A stretch of DNA of 64,000 nucleotides from CBDCPI01 sp965220245. Lineage in GTDB: Bacteria > Chloroflexota > Dehalococcoidia > Lucifugimonadales > UBA3495. The stretch covers positions 1 to 64,000 of the forward strand of contig CBDCPI010000011.1 in assembly GCA_965220245.1 (NCBI GenBank). Reading direction: 5' to 3'. The notes under the pieces are model-generated. The model saw only the letters and a list, made by a program, of their open reading frames with translations. It did not search any database and was not told the DNA's origin. This document shows, in pieces, positions 54,368 through 63,288 of this stretch. Position 1 is the first letter of the stretch; each line of letters opens with the position of its first letter. The position numbers and the translations under genes were made by a program.

Positions 54368-56677
54368 ATGACCACAACAACCGGCCAAAGCAGCGAAAGC
54401 CCGCCGACCTACCAGGTCGTGGGGACCAGGCCCATACGGCATGACGGCTTCGAGAAAGTAACCGGGGCCGCCAAGTACGGGGCGGACATTCAACTTGCCG
54501 GGATGCTCCACGGCAAGATTCTGCGCAGCCCCCACGCTCATGCCTACATTCGCTCCATAGACACCAGCAAGGCCGAGGCCCTGCCCGGCGTGATGGCGGT
54601 GGCTACCTCCAAGGACTTCCCGATCATCGAGGACCAAGTGATTGACTTGGCGGAAACCCAGGGCAACGTCCGCCTGATGGCCGAGCACGTCATGGCCTAT
54701 CAAAAGGCGCTGTACAAGGGACACGCCCTGGCTGCCGTGGCGGCGATCAATCCCCACGTGGCGGAGCAGGCCGTGGGCTTAATCGAAGTCGACTACGAGG
54801 TCCTTCCCACGGTGCTGACGCTCCACGACGCCCTCAAGGAGGACGCGCCAGTTCTGCACGACGATATGACCACCTATTTTAAACTGGAACGTTTTGGCCG
54901 GGGTGAAGATACTGGGGTCAAGGGCAACGTCGCCGGGCACATCCAACACAAGCTGGGGGACATCGAAAAAGGGTTCGCCGAAGCCGACGTGATCGTCGAG
55001 CGGGAGTTCGAGACGCAAACGGTGCACCAAGGCTATATTGAGCCCCACGCCTCCACCGCGGTCTGGACCGGCGACGGCCGGCTCACCGTTTGGACCTGCA
55101 CCCAAGGCCATTTTGCTATCCGCTCCTCCACCGCTGCCATCATGGGAATCCCCGAATCTTCCGTCAAAGTGGTGCCCACGGAGATCGGTGGGGGATTCGG
55201 CGCCAAAATCACCACTTACTTGGAGCCGGTGGCGGCCGTCCTAGCCAAGAAAACCGGGCGGCCGGTAAAGCTGGTCATGGACCGCAAAGAGGTCTTTGAG
55301 GGCACCGGCCCCACCTCGGCTACCCACCTGCGCTGCAAGATTGGGGCTGACAAGAGTGGAAAGATCACTGCTGCCCAACTGTACATGGCCTACGAAGCAG
55401 GGGCCTATCCCGGCTCCCCAGTCGGAGGCGGCACCTTGTGCGCCACCGGTCCCTATAACATAGAGAACCTGCTGGTGGACGGCTACGACATCGTTTGCAA
55501 TAAACAGAAGGTGCAAGCGTACCGCGCTCCCGGCCAACCCCAAGGCTGCTTCGCGGTGGAACCGGTTATCGACGAGCTAGCGGAGAAGCTGGGAATGGAC
55601 CCCATGGATTTGCGGCTGAAGAACGTGGTCAAGGAAGGAGACCGCTTGCCCACCGGAATACCCCACGCCCGGTTTGGCTGCAAAGAGATGGAAGAGGCGA
55701 TGAAGGCTCATCCCCATTACTCCGCGCCGTTGGAGGGGCCCAACCAAGGCCGGGGAGTCGCCGTGGGGTACCGCTGGCAAGGCGGCCAGCAGTCTTCGGC
55801 CACTATTAACGTGAACAGCAACGGCACCATCAATCTCATCACCGGCTCGGTGGACATCGGCGGGACCAGGACCGCGGTGGCGATGCAAGCTGCCGAGGTG
55901 TTGGGTCTGCGGGCCGAGGACGTGGCGCCCACGGTGGTCGACACCGACTCAGTAGGCTATACCGCCACCACTGGCGGCAGCCGCACCGCCTTCGACACCG
56001 GCTTGGCCGCGATTGCCGCCGCCGAAGAGGTCAAGCGGCAGATGGGCGCCCGGGCGGCTCTGATTTGGGAAGTGCAAGAGGAAGACGTCGCCTTCGAAAA
56101 CGGGACTTTTATTTGCACCAAGAACACCGAGGACCGGATCACCTTCAAGGAGTTGGCCGGTAGGCTGCTTCGCACCGGCGGCCCCATCACCTGCTCCGCT
56201 GGCGCCGCTTCCACCGGCGTCGGCCCCATCATCGCCGGCAATATCGTCGACGTAGAAGTCGACCCCGAGACCGGCAAGGTGGACATTCTCCGCATGACCG
56301 CCTTTATGGATGTCGGTAAGGCGGTGCACCCCAGCTACGTTGAGGGTCAAATGCAGGGGGGGACGGTGCAAGGCATCGGGTGGGCCTTGAACGAGGAGTA
56401 CTTCTACCTGGAAGACGGCACCATGGCCAACTCCAGCTTTTTGGACTACCGTATGCCCACCAGCTTGGATTTGCCCATGATCGACACGGTTATGACCGAG
56501 GTGCCCAATCCGCGGCACCCCTTCGGTCTTCGCGGCGTCGGCGAAGCGCCGATTATTCCGCCGCTGCCGGCCTTGGCCAACGCCATCTACGACGCCGTCG
56601 GCGTGCGAATGACCAAGCTGCCGATGACTCCCGGCGCGATCCTCGAAGCCCTGGAAGCCAAGAATTCCGGGCAGTAG
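54368..56677 (+). CDS. Xanthine dehydrogenase-family molybdopterin-binding large subunit
   Basis: A 769-residue molybdenum hydroxylase large subunit, oxidising an aldehyde or aromatic heterocycle (or CO in Cox relatives) with water as oxygen source. Features are IRHDGFEKVTGAAKYGAD at the N-terminus, GGGFGAK near 275, the AYRAPGQPQG motif, and the catalytic Glu in GVGEAPI near 725. The AYRAPG loop lacks the Cys-Ser of CO dehydrogenase, so CO is unlikely. The medium FAD and small iron-sulfur subunits are not adjacent, which is unusual; they may lie elsewhere. It follows the GMC gene by four bases. Confidence 0.88.
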   Translation: MTTTTGQSSESPPTYQVVGTRPIRHDGFEKVTGAAKYGADIQLAGMLHGKILRSPHAHAYIRSIDTSKAEALPGVMAVATSKDFPIIEDQVIDLAETQGNVRLMAEHVMAYQKALYKGHALAAVAAINPHVAEQAVGLIEVDYEVLPTVLTLHDALKEDAPVLHDDMTTYFKLERFGRGEDTGVKGNVAGHIQHKLGDIEKGFAEADVIVEREFETQTVHQGYIEPHASTAVWTGDGRLTVWTCTQGHFAIRSSTAAIMGIPESSVKVVPTEIGGGFGAKITTYLEPVAAVLAKKTGRPVKLVMDRKEVFEGTGPTSATHLRCKIGADKSGKITAAQLYMAYEAGAYPGSPVGGGTLCATGPYNIENLLVDGYDIVCNKQKVQAYRAPGQPQGCFAVEPVIDELAEKLGMDPMDLRLKNVVKEGDRLPTGIPHARFGCKEMEEAMKAHPHYSAPLEGPNQGRGVAVGYRWQGGQQSSATINVNSNGTINLITGSVDIGGTRTAVAMQAAEVLGLRAEDVAPTVVDTDSVGYTATTGGSRTAFDTGLAAIAAAEEVKRQMGARAALIWEVQEEDVAFENGTFICTKNTEDRITFKELAGRLLRTGGPITCSAGAASTGVGPIIAGNIVDVEVDPETGKVDILRMTAFMDVGKAVHPSYVEGQMQGGTVQGIGWALNEEYFYLEDGTMANSSFLDYRMPTSLDLPMIDTVMTEVPNPRHPFGLRGVGEAPIIPPLPALANAIYDAVGVRMTKLPMTPGAILEALEAKNSGQ

Positions 56678-56718
56678 GCAAGGTTACTACTCCATCGCCA
56701 TAGGTAACCCGGAAGCAC

Positions 56719-56764
56719 AAAGACCGGCTAGACCCATTGATTGGCTTAGCCGGTCTTTCTTTGT
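56719..56764 (+). terminator. Rho-independent terminator
   Basis: AAAGACCGGCTA pairs with TAGCCGGTCTTT around a 16-base loop and is followed by CTTTGTGT; it ends the GMC-molybdenum hydroxylase operon and the convergent gene. Confidence 0.8.
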
Positions 56765-56805
56765 GTCAAGAATTGGGGCTAACTTGCTCGGGAATAATCT
56801 GACGA

Positions 56806-57165
56806 CTAGACCGTAGGGTCGTTAATCGTGGGAGCGTCCTTGTCCAGCATCAAGCAGGCCTCGCCCCACTGGTTGCTGCTGTCCAGGCTCCATTCCTCCA
56901 AACAGTCAACAGGCTTCAACCGAATCCCGTACTCACCGCCATAGACCAGGAGAACGACCCCTTCGCCGGAATCTTCGGATAGGGCGGCGTGGGCCGGGCA
57001 CGGACCGAACCGGTCCCAGCCAGTAACGTCGCACCAGCGGTCGTTCCCGGTGAGGTCGGCAGTATAGACTTGGGTAATCAGGCGGGGCGCCGATACCAGG
57101 TCGAACATCCGGTGCAAGTCCAGCGGGCTGTTCTCTCCGGAAGATACCTCAACTTCAAACAGCAT
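56806..57165 (-). CDS. Hypothetical protein
   Basis: A 119-residue product starting at MLFEVEVSSGENSPLDLHRM (57165), acidic, with several Cys and Trp (DRWCDVTGWDRFGPCPAHAA). The frame is open upstream to 57267 but that part overlaps the end of the GMC gene antiparallel in style and is rejected. It lies 62 bp after GMC paralogue 5 on the same strand. No family is recognised. Confidence 0.5.
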   Translation of the reverse strand: MLFEVEVSSGENSPLDLHRMFDLVSAPRLITQVYTADLTGNDRWCDVTGWDRFGPCPAHAALSEDSGEGVVLLVYGGEYGIRLKPVDCLEEWSLDSSNQWGEACLMLDKDAPTINDPTV

Positions 57166-57226
57166 AGATACTGTAGCCTCGCTGACTACCGAAATCCTTG
57201 GTGATGGGGAAACAACCTCGCACCTC

Positions 57227-58780
57227 CTACGCCCTCTGGCGGATGAAGTCGGCGATGCGCTCGCCAATCATCATGGTGGTGAGGTTGGTGTTGGCGCGAA
57301 CGCAGTCGGGCATGATGGAGGCGTCCACCACCCGGATACCCTCCAGTCCGTGAATTTTCCCGTACTGGTCCACCACGGCCATCAGGTCCGACGCTGGGCC
57401 CATCTTGCAGGTGCTGGTCAGGTGATGGCCGCTTACCACCACACGGCGGATGAAGTCGTCCAGGGCTTCATCGGAGTCCAGCTCCGCGTCGGAGGGCTGA
57501 AGCCGCTCTTCGATTATGTCGTCGAACGCCGGATGGCGGGCTAATTCGGCGCAGGTACGGACCGCCTCCCGGCAGCGGACGAGGTCGAACTCCTCTTCGA
57601 AGTAATGGAAATCCAGGAAGGGTTTGCCGTTGGGGTCGGCAGAGGTGAGGCGCAACTCTCCCGAACTTACTTCCTGGTTGACGAAGGTATACATACCCAG
57701 CCCCGACATTTGGCCGGCCCCGTCTTTCGGTGTATACATGGTGGTGTTAATCAGCGACCCCATGAGAATCTGGAGGTCGTTGCGCCGGCTGGAGTCTCTG
57801 GCTGTCCAGCGCAGCGCAACCTGCATCCGGGGCGCGTTGGGGTTCAGGGCATGGCCTGCCCTGGTCTTGAAGGGCACGTACACAATGGGATGATCGCGCA
57901 GGTTTTGACCCACCCCGGGCAGATCATGCGCCACCGGAATTCCGAACTCGCGCAGATGGGCGGCCGGACCAACGCCGGAGAGCATCAGGATATGGGGTGA
58001 GCCGATGCTGCCGGCGCAGAGCAAGGTCTCTTCGCCTTCAACGGCGAACACTTCGCCGCCGCTCTCAACTTCCGCTCCGGTGACCCGATTGACGTCGAAG
58101 AGGAGGCGGTGTACGGTGCAGTTGGCCTTGATAGTAAGGTTCAGGCGGTGCCGCGCCATGCCCAAATAGGCCAGTGCCGTGCTGAGGCGGATGCCGTTGG
58201 GGTTGTTCAGGGGCGCCGGCCCCACCCCGGTGGCATCGGGATGATTAAAGTCGGGGGCCTCGGCAAAACCCATCGCCAAGGCGGCGGTATGGAAGGCCCG
58301 CTGATCGGAGCGCCATTCCTCCGGCGCGAAGCGGCGGCAGACGATGGGGCCGTCGGAGCCGTGGAAATCGCTGCCACCGAACTCCGTGTCGGTCTCCATT
58401 TTCCGGAAGTAGTGGAGCAGTTCCTGGAAGCTCCACCGGCTGTTGCCCATAGCGGCCCAGGCGTCGTAGTCTTCAGGCACTCCCCGCAGGTACACCTGAC
58501 CATTGATAGCGCTGGTCCCGCCGGTAATTTTGCCCCTGGGCAGGGTCAGCGGGCGGCTGGTGGCGGTGCCGCGGGCCGGGAACTCCCAGTTATGGTGGGT
58601 GGTTACGGCGTCGACTCCCGAGGCGAAGCCGAACTTGATCTCGTCGGGCAGATGCTCGAAATCGGGATAGTCCGGGCCGGCCTCTAGCAACAGCACCGAC
58701 CGGGAAGGGTCCTCGCTCAGCCGCGTGGCCACTATGGAGCCTGCCGACCCTGAGCCGATGACGATATGGTCGTATTTCAT
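57227..58780 (-). CDS. GMC-family FAD oxidoreductase, paralogue 5
   Basis: A 517-residue GMC flavoprotein with GSGSAGS at residues 8-14, signature 1 GTSAINGQVYLRG, signature 2 GSIGSPHILMLSGVGP, the His in GHHLTSTCKMGPASD (SGT is TST) and Asn in ANTNLTTMMI. The start is ATG 58780; a GTG nine bases earlier is too close to GGGAG. It is the most divergent in its C-terminal linker. Substrate unknown. Confidence 0.9.
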   Translation of the reverse strand: MKYDHIVIGSGSAGSIVATRLSEDPSRSVLLLEAGPDYPDFEHLPDEIKFGFASGVDAVTTHHNWEFPARGTATSRPLTLPRGKITGGTSAINGQVYLRGVPEDYDAWAAMGNSRWSFQELLHYFRKMETDTEFGGSDFHGSDGPIVCRRFAPEEWRSDQRAFHTAALAMGFAEAPDFNHPDATGVGPAPLNNPNGIRLSTALAYLGMARHRLNLTIKANCTVHRLLFDVNRVTGAEVESGGEVFAVEGEETLLCAGSIGSPHILMLSGVGPAAHLREFGIPVAHDLPGVGQNLRDHPIVYVPFKTRAGHALNPNAPRMQVALRWTARDSSRRNDLQILMGSLINTTMYTPKDGAGQMSGLGMYTFVNQEVSSGELRLTSADPNGKPFLDFHYFEEEFDLVRCREAVRTCAELARHPAFDDIIEERLQPSDAELDSDEALDDFIRRVVVSGHHLTSTCKMGPASDLMAVVDQYGKIHGLEGIRVVDASIMPDCVRANTNLTTMMIGERIADFIRQRA

Positions 58781-58968
58781 TACTGTCACCGCTCCCTGAA
58801 ACCTAATCTAATTTCTACAAGCTGGTCCCCAAGGATAGCAACCTCAAGATGGCGGCCCCGCCGCAGGGAAGTCTAGAAGCTCCCCGTCCCGCCGTCAAAT
58901 CACCCGGTATCATGGCCGCAGACGTAGGGTTAGCTTAGTCAGAAATTCACGCCAAGCCAGTTTGGGTA
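58781..58968. other. Short gap with no gene
   Basis: Nothing recognisable besides a weak GC-rich inverted pair. Confidence 0.3.
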
Positions 58969-59721
58969 TCAATACTGCCGGAAGAGTTCGGGATAACGGC
59001 CCTTAAGGTACGCGATATTAAACCCGGAGAAGGGTAGTCCCGGCAACGTAAGGGTCCACAACATTTGGTCTCTCGCGGCAGAATTTCCCAAAGCGTCAAG
59101 TTGCTTTGTAAGCCGCTCCAGCATTTGCCATTGGACGCGACGCTGAAACCTTAGATGACGTTGATCGTAATCTCGTAGTCTGCTGAATTCGTCGTTCAGG
59201 TCAATGTCCCGGATGGTCCTAAAGGCTATGGACCAATCCACATCGTCAAGTTGCTCTGCGGGACACATCTTGCCGGTTTCAAAATTGAAAGCAAAAAACT
59301 CATGCGCCGACCTACTATCGTCAGCTTCGTTCGGGTTGACGTATCCCGATACCGGCGTATACCGGGAATGATCGCGTTCCAGAACGTTGTTGACAAAATC
59401 ACCGTCAATGGGCCAGCTATTACTCTTATGCCTATTGCACCTGGAGCAGGCATAAAGCAAGTTGAGCCAGTTAAACTGTTCGTCCGAGAACCTGTTACGC
59501 GGCCGGAAATGTTCGATAGTTTCTTCATTGGAGTCAGGATTTTCTTTACCGGTTGGCGGTTTGCAAGACTGCTGACAGTAGGCGCAGACTGGTCCAAAAT
59601 CCTGCTTTAGAGCATCGCGTATGCAACTGCGATTGGCTCCGTCCAAATCGTCCCATTGTGTGTGAGAAACCCGGATTTCGGCAATGAATCCGGGTTCCGG
59701 GGAACGTGGCACCGAGCGCAC
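58969..59721 (-). CDS. HNH endonuclease, Septu PtuB-like
   Basis: A 250-residue HNH nuclease starting at GTG 59721, two bases after the stop of the ATPase gene. The finger ligands are C46-x2-C49 (CAYC) and C92-x2-C95 (CSRC), the general base region is E70-H71 in EHFRPRNRFSDEQ, followed by N84 or N87 and NRHKS. In Septu defence the HNH protein PtuB degrades DNA together with the ATPase PtuA, sensing phage infection. Pairing with an AAA15-type ATPase in the order ATPase-HNH matches Septu; Ec78-type retron effectors use related partners but no retron is seen. Confidence 0.8.
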   Translation of the reverse strand: MRSVPRSPEPGFIAEIRVSHTQWDDLDGANRSCIRDALKQDFGPVCAYCQQSCKPPTGKENPDSNEETIEHFRPRNRFSDEQFNWLNLLYACSRCNRHKSNSWPIDGDFVNNVLERDHSRYTPVSGYVNPNEADDSRSAHEFFAFNFETGKMCPAEQLDDVDWSIAFRTIRDIDLNDEFSRLRDYDQRHLRFQRRVQWQMLERLTKQLDALGNSAARDQMLWTLTLPGLPFSGFNIAYLKGRYPELFRQY

Positions 59722-59723
59722 AG

Positions 59724-61031
59724 TTAACCGTTCTCCTGATTGAGGCTTTGGGACTGCCGGTATTGCGCCAACGCTTCAGCGAATTGCTGCTCGAACAACT
59801 CCATCTGCGCCGCCATTGGGCCGCCGGCCAGCAAGTCCCGGTCTACGAGTTTTCGTAACTCCTCCATCTTCTGCTGGCGCTCTTCCTCCTTTTCCGGGGT
59901 ATCCCGTGGCCCTTCTTTCCGCAGTTGCCGCAGCTCCCGCGCGTTCTTTGCAGTCTCTTCGTCGGTCGGGTCGTCTACACCCAACATCGTCCGGAGAATT
60001 TCATCGGCAGTCCAGCCGATAACGTCCTCGGTGTTGGTTGTGGCGGTGATGACTCCGCTTTCGTCCCAGTTAAGCAGATGCACCTGCCCGGCTTTCCGAC
60101 CGGCCACGATAAATGGCGAGTGGGTGGTGGCGAATATCTGCAACCCCGGAAAATGCTCCAGCAACGCCGGGATAACCCGCCGTTGCCAGGTCGGATGCAG
60201 GTGGTTTTCAATCTCGTCAATCAGCAGGATTGCCGGCTTTTCTTCCCAACCCTCAGTCCAATCATAGTGATTTGCCATTTTGAGGGCCAAGGCCCAGACC
60301 CACAAAAGAGTGCCTTGCGTTCCTGAACTTAAAACGCCGGCGTACAGCGGCTCACCCAGAATGTCGTCTGTGGTCCCAATCCCCAAGTTGTAATGCACGA
60401 CCCTTGCAGACCCGCCTTTTTCCTTCCATTCCACATAATGATGCGGAGTTTCATCGTATATCACCTCAGAACAAACGCTCTTGGCACAAGAATAACCAAC
60501 CTCTATAACTTTTCTAAGTTGGTTCTGTTGGCCCAGCTTGACATACATTCGAAGCCAGTCTATCGCTAGTTCTACATATTGGCCGTGGAAGACGCCGGAT
60601 TTAGTATCAAAAAGGTCTTTCAGCGGAGCATCGGTCTTGACATTCTCCGGTTCCCCGATTGTTGGCACTAATTGGTCGAAAATGGGCATGACCGGGAGGT
60701 GAACCCGGGCCGCAGGTATATACAAGAGAGGCACCGCATCCACAGTGATTGACTCATCATCAATGACTGGCCAATCATCGCTTGCCTTCAAACTAATCCC
60801 ACTAACCTCCATGGCTTCGTCTGTGAGAGTATAGAAATCGTGGGCAATGTAATCTATGCCGACATCGGCGGTGCGATCCAATCCTAATGAATACACACCG
60901 TTTATTGCCCGCAGTATGGTGCTTTTGCCGGACGCATTTGGTCCGACGAACAGGTTCACCCGTTCATCACAATCAAATTCAACACGTACCAGCGGTAGCA
61001 GATAGTAAATGTCCACCTGCGTTATGTGCAT
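59724..61031 (-). CDS. AAA family ATPase, Septu PtuA-like
   Basis: A 435-residue SMC/ABC-like ATPase of the AAA15/21 type. Walker A is GPNASGKST (30-38), signature LSSGTQG (234-240), Walker B ILLIDEIE (268-275) and switch His in TTHSPF (302-307). A coiled-coil-like charged segment (about 370-410) follows. The HNH gene starts two bases after its TAA, so they are one operon. The role as an anti-phage sensor is inferred from the pair. Confidence 0.82.
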   Translation of the reverse strand: MHITQVDIYYLLPLVRVEFDCDERVNLFVGPNASGKSTILRAINGVYSLGLDRTADVGIDYIAHDFYTLTDEAMEVSGISLKASDDWPVIDDESITVDAVPLLYIPAARVHLPVMPIFDQLVPTIGEPENVKTDAPLKDLFDTKSGVFHGQYVELAIDWLRMYVKLGQQNQLRKVIEVGYSCAKSVCSEVIYDETPHHYVEWKEKGGSARVVHYNLGIGTTDDILGEPLYAGVLSSGTQGTLLWVWALALKMANHYDWTEGWEEKPAILLIDEIENHLHPTWQRRVIPALLEHFPGLQIFATTHSPFIVAGRKAGQVHLLNWDESGVITATTNTEDVIGWTADEILRTMLGVDDPTDEETAKNARELRQLRKEGPRDTPEKEEERQQKMEELRKLVDRDLLAGGPMAAQMELFEQQFAEALAQYRQSQSLNQENG

Positions 61032-61142
61032 ACCAACACCCCATCGGCAGCCCGGCTCAGGAATCCCGCTAAGCGGTGCAGGGCTCCAACGGTTTTATTA
61101 TACCAGTATCATTCCTACAGGCTCGAACAGGGACCGCTCCCT
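61032..61142. other. Spacer, no gene
   Basis: The DNA before the ECH fragment shows no frame of note. Confidence 0.3.
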
Positions 61143-61250
61143 TTACCGCCCCTTCCAGACCGGAGGGCGCTTTTCGGCAAAGGCCTGGGGGCCTTCCTTG
61201 AAGTCCGATTGTATTGTGTGGAAGCGTGTTCTGACGCCAGCGACACGTTG
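61143..61250 (-). pseudogene. 3' remnant of an enoyl-CoA hydratase gene
   Basis: About 30 codons, ending in TAA, read VRTRFHTIQSDFKEGPQAFA and then EKRPPVWKGR, matching the last residues of the intact hydratase gene at 62033 with several synonymous differences. The rest of the gene is absent. The DUF433/DUF5615 genes lie between this remnant and the intact copy. Confidence 0.8.
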
Positions 61251-61265
61251 ATGTACGACGGTGTT

Positions 61266-61658
61266 TCAAATGTCCTGCGTTCGTATAAACTCGTTCCCGT
61301 TACGGGTCCTGATTTCTATGCCATCCGGGGTTACGGTGCATGTCCCATGTCCAAGGTAATTGAGCCTGCCGGATTCTAGTAAACGGCTTATGCAGTCGAA
61401 CGTCTCTTGCAACAGTATGTCTCTGCCTTCAAACCTGTGGGGTATGTAAATGACGCCTTGATCGATGGCGCAGAGACGCCGGTTGGGAAAGTCCGTGTCG
61501 CGAGTCACTATGGTCCGCTCGTCTGAATTTGCCATTTCTATGATGGCCGGGTCACCAGGGTCAGGTTGACTTGGGACAACTTGTACGTCTGACCCCTCAG
61601 AGCCTCCCAACAGCATCATCAGTTTCTTCCCTATGTGAGTCTCACAAAGGAAACGCAT
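61266..61658 (-). CDS. DUF5615 (PIN-like) toxin
   Basis: The 130-residue product has the DUF5615 PIN-like fold: MRFLCETHIG at the N-terminus where relatives have MRFLxDEN, TIVTRDTDFPNRRL in the middle carrying the acidic pair, and GVIYIP. The first acid is changed from the usual D-E-N to E-T-H, which might weaken metal binding. PIN toxins are RNases. Its ATG follows the antitoxin stop by six bases. Confidence 0.75.
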   Translation of the reverse strand: MRFLCETHIGKKLMMLLGGSEGSDVQVVPSQPDPGDPAIIEMANSDERTIVTRDTDFPNRRLCAIDQGVIYIPHRFEGRDILLQETFDCISRLLESGRLNYLGHGTCTVTPDGIEIRTRNGNEFIRTQDI

Positions 61659-61664
61659 CTGTGA

Positions 61665-61976
61665 CTATTCGCGCTCGACACTGGAGTAGTCACAGACCAT
61701 CGCTGCGAATGACAGGCAGGCCTCAACGTCTTTTTGAGTGATGCCGAAGTCCTCTATCGGGTCCTCCCCGGTAACCAGGTATCTCAGCACGAGGGCGACC
61801 GGAATCCGGGTTTCGGCTATGCAGGGCTTGCCGCCGAAAGTCGTTAGTTTCGACGTTATAGCTGGTTGCAACTCCGAGCATTCCGAATACACCACTGACA
61901 TGTGGGTATCGATGCGTTCTGCTTCGACTTTCCGTTGCGCCTTGATACCGGATTGCGGGCCCTTTAACTCCGTCAT
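61665..61976 (-). CDS. DUF433 antitoxin
   Basis: The 103-residue product has the DUF433 signature GGKPCIAETRIPVALVLRYL then a helix with FGITQKDVEACLSFAA, usually a DNA-binding antitoxin partner of DUF5615 toxins. AAGGGAG precedes the ATG. The N-terminal 45 residues before the domain are longer than common. The pair with 61266 is a type II toxin-antitoxin module. Confidence 0.78.
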   Translation of the reverse strand: MTELKGPQSGIKAQRKVEAERIDTHMSVVYSECSELQPAITSKLTTFGGKPCIAETRIPVALVLRYLVTGEDPIEDFGITQKDVEACLSFAAMVCDYSSVERE

Positions 61977-62032
61977 AGATCAACTCCCTTCGGGCGGGTC
62001 GAAGCCCCGCTCAGGGTCTTTCAGAAAATCTT

Positions 62033-62824
62033 CTATCGCCCCTTCCAGACCGGAGGGCGCTTCTCGGCAAAGGCCTTCGGGCCTTCCTTGAAGTCCTCGG
62101 TCTGAGTGAGGGTTGAGAACAGGATATTCTCGAACCGCAGGGCGTCTTCCAGGGCCCGCCCCAGACTCCGGAGCATCGACTCCTTGGCGGAACGGACTCC
62201 CAAAGGTCCGTTCTGCAGAATCAAGTTGGCATATCGCTCGGCGGTGGGCATCAACTCCCCTTGCGGCACAACCTCGCTGACCAAGCCGATGCGAAGGGCC
62301 TCTTGGGCGTCGATGGGTTCGCCGGTAAGCTGCATCTTGAGGGCGTTGCCCAACCCGACGATCAAGGGCAAGCGCACCGTGCCGCCGTCGCAGTGGTGAA
62401 AGCCCCGGCGCACTTCCGAGCAACCGAACATCGCGTTCTCGGAAGCTACGCGGATGTCGCAGGCCAGCGCCAACTCCAGACCGCCAGCCAAAGCGTAGCC
62501 GTTGACGGCGGCGATGATGGGCTTCCAAATCTCCAGTCCGCGGGTAATGCCGCCGAACCCGTAACGGTTGGCGTCTTGCCGGGTGTCGTAGGGTTCCCGC
62601 TCCGCTAGGCCGGGAGTATAGGTCTTCAGGTCGGCCCCGGAGCAAAAGGCCCGGTCCCCGGCCCCGGTCAAGATTGCCACCCAGACTTCCGGGTCGTCAC
62701 GAAAGGCGCACCAAGCCTGGTTAAGCTCTTCCTGCTGGGCAGCGCCAAGGGGATTCATCGCCTGGGGCCGGTTAATGGTCAAGTAGACGATGCGGCCACG
62801 CTTCTCGTAAATAATATCTGCCAT
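62033..62824 (-). CDS. Enoyl-CoA hydratase/isomerase family protein
   Basis: The 263-residue crotonase-fold product has the oxyanion-hole strand AFCSGADLK (about 60-68), NGYALAGGLELALACDIRVA (about 109-128), and SEVRRGFHHCDGG near 140, where the catalytic Glu is retained but the usual PGxGG loop is HCDGG, hinting at a divergent reaction. The C-terminus TEDFKEGPKAFAEKRPP is the standard tail. The ATG sits close to an AGGGAAG run. Role: hydration or isomerisation of an acyl-CoA in degradation of fatty or aromatic acids. Confidence 0.87.
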   Translation of the reverse strand: MADIIYEKRGRIVYLTINRPQAMNPLGAAQQEELNQAWCAFRDDPEVWVAILTGAGDRAFCSGADLKTYTPGLAEREPYDTRQDANRYGFGGITRGLEIWKPIIAAVNGYALAGGLELALACDIRVASENAMFGCSEVRRGFHHCDGGTVRLPLIVGLGNALKMQLTGEPIDAQEALRIGLVSEVVPQGELMPTAERYANLILQNGPLGVRSAKESMLRSLGRALEDALRFENILFSTLTQTEDFKEGPKAFAEKRPPVWKGR

Positions 62825-62896
62825 CGCTTCCCTCTAGGCAAACCCTACGGATAGAGTAACGTGCCAGGCCTGGCCCTCAGAGGAGACCAAGCCTTC

Positions 62897-63091
62897 TTAG
62901 TCTTCCGGAATCGGTTCCCCGTGTTTAATCATGCTCTCCAGGGTCATTTTCAGCACTATCTGGATGTTGGCCCTAGCCTCTTCCTTAGTGTATCCCCACG
63001 TTGCTCCACCCCGGTCTTCGAGGGCCGGGGAATAAGCAAACCACCGGTCTTCGTCCGGCTCTATCACAACCTTGAAGTTGTAAGTCTTCAT
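62897..63091 (-). CDS. HicB-like antitoxin, no partner toxin
   Basis: The 64-residue product MKTYNFKVVIEPDEDRWFAY with SPALEDRGGATWGYTKEEAR is a minimal HicB fold (partial RNase H-like). The usual Cys-Pro of the C-term box is replaced; no HicA gene is adjacent. It starts at 63091, where GGCGG lies upstream; the longer frame to 63214 is not supported. Confidence 0.72.
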   Translation of the reverse strand: MKTYNFKVVIEPDEDRWFAYSPALEDRGGATWGYTKEEARANIQIVLKMTLESMIKHGEPIPED

Positions 63092-63288
63092 TGTGCCGCC
63101 TCCGAACGGGCTTTTTGGTTCGTCATAGAGTCTGGTGCTATTGCTATTGTAACAAGGCTTCCGCCGGGAAGTGCGGCCGGTGGGGCCTTGATTGTTGGAA
63201 CGCAATTGACGCATCCATTTCGTTACGCCTAAAATGCGGTATCCGTTACGTCGGGGCGGCTCTGCGTGCCCCGTTCGGGAGAGGATTG

